Notes under the pieces: model-generated
Database searches by the model: none
What the model was told of the DNA's origin: nothing
The model's input: the letters and a program-made list of their open reading frames with translations, nothing else
Part shown: piece after piece, positions 9,783 through 14,833 of the stretch
Position numbering within the stretch: position 1 is the stretch's first letter
How the letters are laid out: every line of letters starts with the position of its first letter
Program-made: the position numbers and the translations under genes
NCBI GenBank assembly: GCA_027943245.1
Contig: JANDJZ010000047.1
Span: forward strand, 1-14,833
Direction of reading: 5' to 3'
DNA: 14,833 nt
Source of the DNA: Acanthamoeba sp. SK_2022b
Lineage: Eukaryota > Discosea > Longamoebia > Acanthamoebidae

Positions 9783-11437
9783 CAATCGAGATGCTCCTGG
9801 CCAGTTTGCACTTCCTCTCCTGTTCAGCTCTGGCATTCTCTCTGCGTTCCTCTTCTTTTTTCCTTCTTTCCAGTCTTGCTGCAGCCCTTTCTTTGGCTGC
9901 TTGCACCCACTGGTCATAGTTGGGGCGTTCTTCCTCTGGGGTGTAGATTGACACTTCCAGGGGTCGGCTGTGCCTGCCCAACATTGGCTTTTTGCCTGCT
10001 CGTGTGTTGGGACTGTTGGTTGTGCACTGTCTGGTGAGGTTGCGTTGGGGTACGTACCATTGAGTTGCAGGGCTTTTTCTTGGGCTTGGCTGGTGAGGAA
10101 GCTGTAGTTCGCCCAGGGTAGGAGTTTCCTGGTTTCCCTGTCCTTGCCCAGGTATACTGATACTGCCACTGCGCCTGCAGTTTTCTCAACCAGTTTCATC
10201 AGTCCAGGCCAGCTGGTTTTCCTGTTTATGTTACAGATCAAGACCATGAACAGTTCTGAGTAGAAATTCTGTCTCCACGGTGCAAGGAGACAGCTCCCCT
10301 TCATGTAGATCTTGTGTTGCCAGCGGAGGTCGTTCACCAGTTCATCCGTTTGTGTAACGATCTGGTAGAGCGTGGTCGTCTTGAAGATGAGCTTGAAATT
10401 GGTCGATGTCATTGTTATCTCTCTGTCAGTGGCTAGGCGAACCGCTTGGATGATGTCTTTGCTCTCAACGTTGTACTGGTAATTGGGCGGAAGTCGGAGC
10501 AAGAGGGTGCAGTTTCAATTGTTCTCCTCGTCTTCCTCTTCTTCCAGTCCTCCCCTCGCCAGTATTCCTTTTCCTCAGTAGTGGGTCTCTAGGAATTTCA
10601 TCACCTTGTCAAGCTTATCGCTCTTCATTTCAATCATTATCTTCTTCTTGATCTCCAAGTAGTTGAATTTGTTCGCCTGCCAGTGGATCCCCTTGTCATG
10701 TAGGAGTTCCACAGTCTGACATCTGTCTTCTCAATACCTGTAATGATCAGGCACTCTCTTTCAGGTATTGGTAGGTGGGTAGGGTTAGTCCTGTTGATCT
10801 TGGCGGCCTCAGTAGGGTTTGGGATGGTTTTATTACTCCTCGCTCTTTTCGGCTTGTCTTCTACTTCCATACCTTCATCGCTACTGCTCTTGTCCTCTCC
10901 TGAGGGGTCCAAGTCTTCCTTCTCCCACTCCTGTCGTCCCCTCTTACCCTCATTCGTAGTTGGATGTCTTGAGAAGAAGCTGTGCATGCTCGGTTGGGTT
11001 GATGGTCTTGGGAGTGATAGTGTATGGTCTTTATTGTAGGTTTCGGGGGGGTCTTTTTTATTTTTTTCCCTTTTTTTGGGATGGTGTCCATATTTGGGAG
11101 GTTGTGGGGCGGTGCGCGGGCCGGGTTGTTCAGGCCGGTGTGTGGTTAATGATCTGTTGTTATTGTGTTTTATGTTTTGTTGGTTTTCTATCTTTTTACG
11201 CAGGGGACGGCAGTATTGTGTATCCGGAATCTGTGGTTGGGTGTTATGTTTTGGATTGGTTTTTTCGGTGCTAGCGGTCCGAGGGAAGGTCGTTGCAAGG
11301 TTATCTTTCAGAATATCTTTAAAAACTGTTAACGTGGTAACGTTGACCACAGCTAGCTTTGATTTAAGGAGCACGCTAGTGCACTCCCTTGAGTATACGG
11401 ATGTTGCTCCTTGCTGCTTCTCCTCTTCCCGCTCCAT
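9760..11437 (-). pseudogene. LINE-B ORF1: gag-like RNA-binding protein, broken
   Basis: ORF1 proteins bind element RNA in the ribonucleoprotein. Starting at ATG 11437-11435 (MEREEEKQQG) the first part is Pro/Lys/Asn-rich, with an acidic stretch (SGEDKSSSDEGMEVED) and a basic NLS-like KPKRARSNK. A segment starting CLIITGIEKTDV and, after a -1 frame change near 10715, running to KIMIEMKSDKLDKVMKFLE looks like an RRM-type fold (beta strand, helix, beta strand). A second segment downstream of 10500 (FKLIFKTTTLYQIV..., FMVLICNIN) may be another. The end, in a third frame after about 9965, is a charged helix rich in Arg/Glu (RLERRKKEEERRENARAEQE) and stops with TAA at 9760-9762. TGA codons interrupt at 10575-10577 and 10515-10517. 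The RRM assignment is by pattern only. Confidence 0.65.
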
Positions 11438-11654
11438 CTTTTTCCAGCTTTCTTCATAATTATTTCAGCCCGGAAACTTCAGAAAAAGGCAGGGATAATA
11501 ATTTCCCCCCCTATTTTATCCACACTTTTTTGTTGACTGCGGGCGTAGCCTCTGTTTCTCGCTACCGGTGATTTACCTCTAGTAGTTGCTCAACCAAAGG
11601 TCGCTTGAACTCCCAGCTTAGGCGAGGATAACCACAGGTGTAAGCCTCTCCAAG
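11438..11654. other. Junction of LINE-B 5' end and upstream region of the Ser/Thr/Pro-rich gene
   Basis: Somewhere here the A-rich sense strand of LINE-B gives way to host sequence that must carry the promoter and 5' UTR of the gene at 11655. I see no TATA box or sharp boundary. The minus strand has several A- and G-runs near 11505-11535. Confidence 0.4.
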
Positions 11655-11987
11655 ATGATGTCTTACTATCTCAGCTGTCTGTTCATCTTGCTGGTCTGCC
11701 TCTCTGCGACCCACGCCACTCGGCCATCCTTCTCACCAACCAACTCGCCATCGGCCACCGGCTCGCCCTCAACCACTCCGTCGTCGACCAGCTCGCCCTC
11801 GGCCACTCCCTCATTGACAAGCTCGCCCTCGTCTACCAGCTCATCCTCTCCCTCGTCGGCCGGCTCTTTCTCGCCCTCTCCTTCGTCAAGCTTATCAACC
11901 ACGCTTAGTGCCTCACCCCTCAACACCCCTCACCGTCATGGCCGCCCTCACCAGCATCACCCTCACCCCAGTTCACTGGGGCAGTGA
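11655..11987 (+). CDS. Secreted Ser/Thr/Pro-rich (mucin-like) protein, 110 aa
   Basis: The first ATG (11655, with A at -3) opens a classic signal peptide: MMSYYLSCLFILLVCLSATHA, with likely cleavage after residue 21. The mature chain of about 89 residues is mostly Ser/Thr/Pro (TSSPSATPS, STSSSSPSS) and ends with a His-rich tail (HRHGRPHQHHPHPS) before TGA at 11985-11987. The 3' part of a paralogue lies at 1-317, on the other side of the LINE block. Secretion is well supported by the signal peptide; heavy O-glycosylation or a coat/surface role is inference. There is no C-terminal hydrophobic tail for a GPI anchor. A GTGAG follows the stop closely, so a further 3' exon cannot be excluded, although the other introns here do not start that way. 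Confidence 0.65.
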   Translation: MMSYYLSCLFILLVCLSATHATRPSFSPTNSPSATGSPSTTPSSTSSPSATPSLTSSPSSTSSSSPSSAGSFSPSPSSSLSTTLSASPLNTPHRHGRPHQHHPHPSSLGQ

Positions 11988-12499
11988 GAAGTACTACGTC
12001 CCTTACTTTATGGAACCGGCGTGTGTGCTAGGGCGTCGCAACCAGATCTGCAGTGTTTTTACTTACCCCGTAAGGAAATTTCGATTTTCTAGCTATTTTA
12101 TCATTGGTCGATTCAGACTATTTCAGGAATGTGGCCCTCTTTCTTTGAAATCTGATTGGTGCTTTCAGACTATTTCAGGAATGTTGCTTAACTCGCTACC
12201 TTATTGGATAATTTAGCGGAAAACACGTGGAGATGATGGTTTATCAAAAGAAATGCCCCGAGAGCACCTTTTTAAGGTAATCAACAAGTGATTTCTCTGG
12301 GTTTTTGTTCAGAAATCGTTGATAATGATTATTTAGTTTACGGAATAAGGTAAAGACGGAGGAATGAAAAGAATGACCAATGAGAAAACAAAGAGATCAA
12401 ACCGGTTGAGACAGCCTAGTGTGTGCCTCTTTTAATCAAAAAAAAAAATTCGGCAATTATAATGGCAATGAAAAGTTCTTGCTTGATTATCGGTCAAAG
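11988..12499 (+). promoter_or_regulatory. Upstream region of the dehydropantoate reductase gene with repeated CCAAT-type boxes
   Basis: No gene is seen between the Ser/Thr/Pro-rich gene and the reductase start codon. The region has inverted CCAAT boxes (ATTGG) at 12103-12107, 12155-12159 and 12203-12207, a CCAAT at 12377-12381 and a CACGTG E-box/G-box at 12224-12229. No TATA box stands out. The 3' UTR of the upstream gene must also end here, but no AATAAA was found. Confidence 0.45.
12101..12184 (+). repeat. Two copies of a 32-bp unit, 52 bp apart, in the putative promoter
   Basis: Copies at 12101-12132 and 12153-12184 share attggt plus the identical 21-mer starting ttcagactatttcaggaatg (12112-12132 and 12164-12184). 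The exact 52-bp offset holds for both parts. Five helical turns between copies would place bound factors on the same DNA face. Confidence 0.75.
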
Positions 12500-13912
12500 A
12501 TGCGTGCAAGGGTAAGCAAGCGGGCCCAGGCACTTACCCCAATGCCGCTATTCAACGGAGGATGCTCCAAGCCGCTTAGCAGGGTGGGTGTGGTAGGGTT
12601 GGGCGCTATTGGCTCTCTCTTTGCGGCCAAGCTCGCCCTAACAGGTGCCGCCCCTCTTTCTTTCCCCTTCACTGCAGCTCACCCACCCTGGTCCAGGCTG
12701 CGAAGTGTGGGCGTTGGTGCGGTCGGGCGCACATAGAGACGCGGTTCAGCGTGCCGGTGGCCTTTGCCTGGTCGACGACACTCACGTATTACACACCAAA
12801 CTCGGCGGCGCTGAAGTCAACCGGCACCTGCCGTCGGTCCAGCACCACAAGGTCCAAGCTTTCGGGGATGCCACAGAAGTGAAGGCCAAAGCCTTGGAGG
12901 CCGATGTACTATTGTTCCTCACCAAGAGCTACGACACGCAAGCCACCACCGACCGCGTCCCGCTGGGGGATCTCGTGCACCAGGACGGCGTCGTGCTCAC
13001 GCTCCAGAACGGGATGGGCAACCGCGAGATCCTACAGTCGAGCCTCCATGGCCGAGCAGGGCCCGTCGTGCTGCAAGGCATCACCGACGTCGGCGCCCTG
13101 CTGACCCAGCCCGGTACTTGAGCGTTGTTCCCGGTGAGGACCCCCGCGGAGAGCAAGCTCACCGCGCCTTCGTCATGGCAGGAGAGGTCAGGCACACGGG
13201 ATCCGGGAACACCTTCTTACCACAGCACCGGCTCATGGTCCAGATGCGGGACCTGCTAACGCACGTACGAGAGAGAGGGAGAGAGAGAGAGAGAGAGAGG
13301 AGAGCCATGTGTCGTGGGTGCGCAGGCTGTTGTGTGGAAAGCTGATGGCGTGCGTGCGTGCGTAGGCGGGGCTGCAAGTGGCGGTGACGGAGGACATCGA
13401 CAAACGGGCGTGGACGAAGCTGATGGTCAACGCCTCCATCAACCCGCTCACCGCGCTCTTCCGCATCCCCAACGGACACCTGATGTCCAACCCGCACCTC
13501 CTCGCCCTCGCGGCCCAAGTGGTCGACGAAGGCGTCGCCGTCGCCCGCGCCCAACAAATCCACTTGCCCAGCCTCTTTGGTACGCCGCACACGCACGCAC
13601 TCACACACGCGCATCAACGCTGAGTGTGCATGTGCCTGCGTGCGTGCAGAGATGAAAGGAGACGACGAGCAAGCATGGGACGAGGTGCGACGACGCGTGT
13701 TTGCCTATGTGCAGCAGGTGGCAACCGCCACCGCCCACAACCGATCCTCGATGCTGCGCGACGTCGAGCGCGGCCGGCCCACGGAGATCGACTTCATCAA
13801 CGGCTACATCGCGCGGGAGGGCCAGCGGCTGGGCGTTGCCACCCACCTCAACGCCCACCTGTGCGCCCTCGTCCAGGCCCTCTCCATCTCCGCGCCCACC
13901 GGCGGCCACTAG
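12500..13912 (+). CDS. 2-dehydropantoate 2-reductase (ketopantoate reductase), 5 exons, 373 aa
   Basis: Reduces 2-dehydropantoate to pantoate with NADPH (EC 1.1.1.169) in pantothenate/CoA synthesis. Exons: 12500-12644, 12697-13113, 13182-13264, 13366-13579, 13650-13912; the introns are 52, 68, 101 and 70 bp and every phase joins correctly. The Rossmann motif GLGAIG is at residues 33-38, LTLQNG at 150-154, WTKLMVNASINPLTA at 231-245 and RSSML...TEIDFING at 318-338. By comparison with the E. coli enzyme these give the cofactor loop, Asn153, catalytic Lys233, Ser320 and Glu332. The start is the first ATG in frame, with A at -3; it gives about 28 residues before the Rossmann strand, starting MRARVSKRAQ, a basic Ser/Ala/Arg-rich stretch that may be a mitochondrial presequence. 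ATG 12542 is an alternative. The ORF is intact and ends in TAG. Confidence 0.93.
13265..13365 (+). repeat. Reductase intron 3 with (GA)n and (TGCG)n microsatellites
   Basis: The 101-bp intron starts GTACGA and ends GTAG. It holds a GA-rich run at about 13269-13301 and a tgcgtgcgtgcg run just before the acceptor. Intron 4 (13580-13649) has CA- and TGCG-type runs. Simple repeats fill much of the intron length. Confidence 0.8.
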
Positions 13913-14833
13913 AGCGGGAAGGCCGGCCAGGCGTCCATCACGAGGCCGTCGTGGGCCACCGCGGCCCCGCACTCGCTGACGACGCTGGACGCCAGACCCT
14001 CGTGTACCTCGACCAGACGCAGCAGCGGCCCTGTGCGACACAGCGCGAGTGAGCCTCCTCCCCTTCTCCGCCTGTGTGCCCGCTGGTGTGCGTGGCGTGT
14101 GGCCGCACCTGAGTTGAAGAGCGTTGCGGATGGGGAAGAGCCCATGTCGTACACGCCGTGCGTGATGCCTCGGTCGCAGCTGGTGATCCACGCCACACCT
14201 TCCACTCTAGAACGAACGAGCGCGCGGTCAAGCCTCTCACCAGTATCCATACTACGGCCAAGAGAGAAGCGAAGAGCGAAAAAGAGAAGAGAGGGAAGGG
14301 CTCTGTACTTGTGGTCCGCGAGGTGGGCAAACCAGGCGTCGAGGGAGCCGTAGTTGTAGACGAGGGTGAGTGGCGTTGAAGAGGGCGTGGAGGAGCACAC
14401 GCGGGGGAAGGGCCGCTTGTTCTTGGTCTCCGAGTTGTAGCAGTAGCCCTCGCCATGCACCTCCAGCCTGTTCCTCCTCAGGCGTGTGAGCCGTGGAACG
14501 CACGCCAAGGCCGTACGCCACTCACAACGCGGAGGGGGAGCGTACACGACTGGCCGATAGTTCTGTAGCCCGAGCGAGACGGAGGGCGAGCTGCCGACGT
14601 CCACGACCACAGGCCCCACCACATTGAGGCGACCTCCTAGCGAGATGCCTCAACACCACTGGTCGACCAAACGAGCGAGAAAGAGCGAAGAGCGACAGAA
14701 GAACGAAGAAAGAGAAGAGAGAAGGGAGAGCGAAGGAGCGGGGAGTACCTGGCGTGAGGCAGAACCCGACGTGGGAGATGCGCTTATCGGAGGTGGCGAA
14801 GGCGAGCGCGCCGACGGCAGCGGGGGTGGCTCC
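13909..14833 (-). CDS. Unrecognised tandem-repeat protein, last five exons (5' end outside the window)
   Basis: Exons on the minus strand: 14833-14749, 14636-14546, 14467-14309, 14206-14109, 14030-13909; the introns are 112, 78, 102 and 78 bp, and all phases (1, 2, 2, 1) join. The 184 residues seen contain two copies of a unit of about 75-94 residues. Unit 1 starts DKRISHVGFC and unit 2 DHKVEGVAWI; both go on to VDVGSSPSVSL/YDMGSSPSATL, then LEVHGEG/VEVHEG, and end GSLDAWFA/LVMDAWPA. The units match across splice junctions, which supports the gene model independently. The piece before unit 1 (GALAFATS) may end a third unit. There is no signal or membrane segment in this part. I do not recognise the family. 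The stop (TAG, 13911-13909) overlaps the reductase stop. Confidence 0.75.

Larger units (their letters stand above)
4776..11500 (-). mobile_element. LINE-B: near full-length non-LTR retrotransposon with two ORFs (I-like)
   Basis: Read on the minus strand: ORF1 (11437 to 9760), ORF2 (9782 to 4801), then only about 20-30 nt before LINE-A sequence starts. ORF2 has the order AP-endonuclease, RT, RNase H, CCHC, which is known from I-superfamily elements and, without RNase H, from Dictyostelium TRE elements. The sense strand is A-rich, unlike the GC-rich host genes. The 5' end lies between 11437 and the start of the host gene at 11655; 11500 is only a placeholder. No target-site duplication was identified. 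The copy cannot be active as written, because both ORFs have frame breaks and in-frame TGA codons. Confidence 0.87.

Noticed and set aside
12419..12499. Further upstream extension of the reductase frame
   Set aside because: The frame is open but has no ATG before 12500 and crosses the A-rich promoter-like region.
13114..13139. GTGAGG at 13134 as donor of reductase intron 2
   Set aside because: It would keep an in-frame TGA (13119-13121) in the exon and the phase would not fit the next exon; GTACTT at 13114 joins correctly.
14469..14534. GTGAGT at about 14535 as donor in the repeat-protein gene
   Set aside because: It leaves phase 1 while every nearby acceptor needs phase 2; GTACGC at 14545 fits, and the joined protein then matches the second repeat unit.

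Overview
The window looks like nuclear DNA of a compact-genome, GC-rich unicellular eukaryote, possibly an Acanthamoeba-like amoeba. That assignment is an inference: the host genes carry many short spliceosomal introns (52-112 bp), have GC-rich third codon positions and sit almost touching, and nothing looks bacterial. The species cannot be fixed from the sequence alone.

Layout. (1) Positions 1-317 hold the 3' part of a low-complexity Ser/Thr/Pro-rich gene. A full paralogue with a clear signal peptide lies at 11655-11987. (2) Positions 318-1861 are intergenic, with diverged repeats (1266-1518) and a strong 27-bp inverted repeat (1708-1801). (3) About 1862-4773 (minus strand) is a 5'-truncated, decayed non-LTR retrotransposon, here LINE-A: reverse transcriptase, RNase H, a CCHC zinc motif, and a G-rich 3' UTR. 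(4) About 4776-11500 (minus) is a second, nearly full-length non-LTR element, here LINE-B. It has a gag-like ORF1 and an ORF2 with AP-endonuclease, reverse transcriptase, RNase H and CCHC motif. Frameshifts and TGA codons break both ORFs. Reading the minus strand, LINE-B ends about 20-30 nt after its ORF2 stop and LINE-A begins there in mid-RT, so the two stand head to tail. Together they separate the two Ser/Thr/Pro-rich paralogues. (5) Positions 11988-12499 look like a promoter region with a duplicated ATTGG-containing unit. (6) Positions 12500-13912 (plus) are a five-exon 2-dehydropantoate 2-reductase gene, intact with all key residues. (7) Positions 13909-14833 (minus) are the last five exons of an unrecognised tandem-repeat protein gene whose stop codon overlaps that of the reductase in the palindrome CTAG.

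The host genes show no common pathway. The reductase belongs to pantothenate/CoA synthesis and the Ser/Thr/Pro proteins are probably secreted. The most unusual points are: signal-peptide-like segments at the start of LINE-B ORF2; premature stops in both LINEs that are all TGA; eight of eight inferred introns starting GTRC rather than GTRAG; and the uncharacterised repeat protein at the right end.
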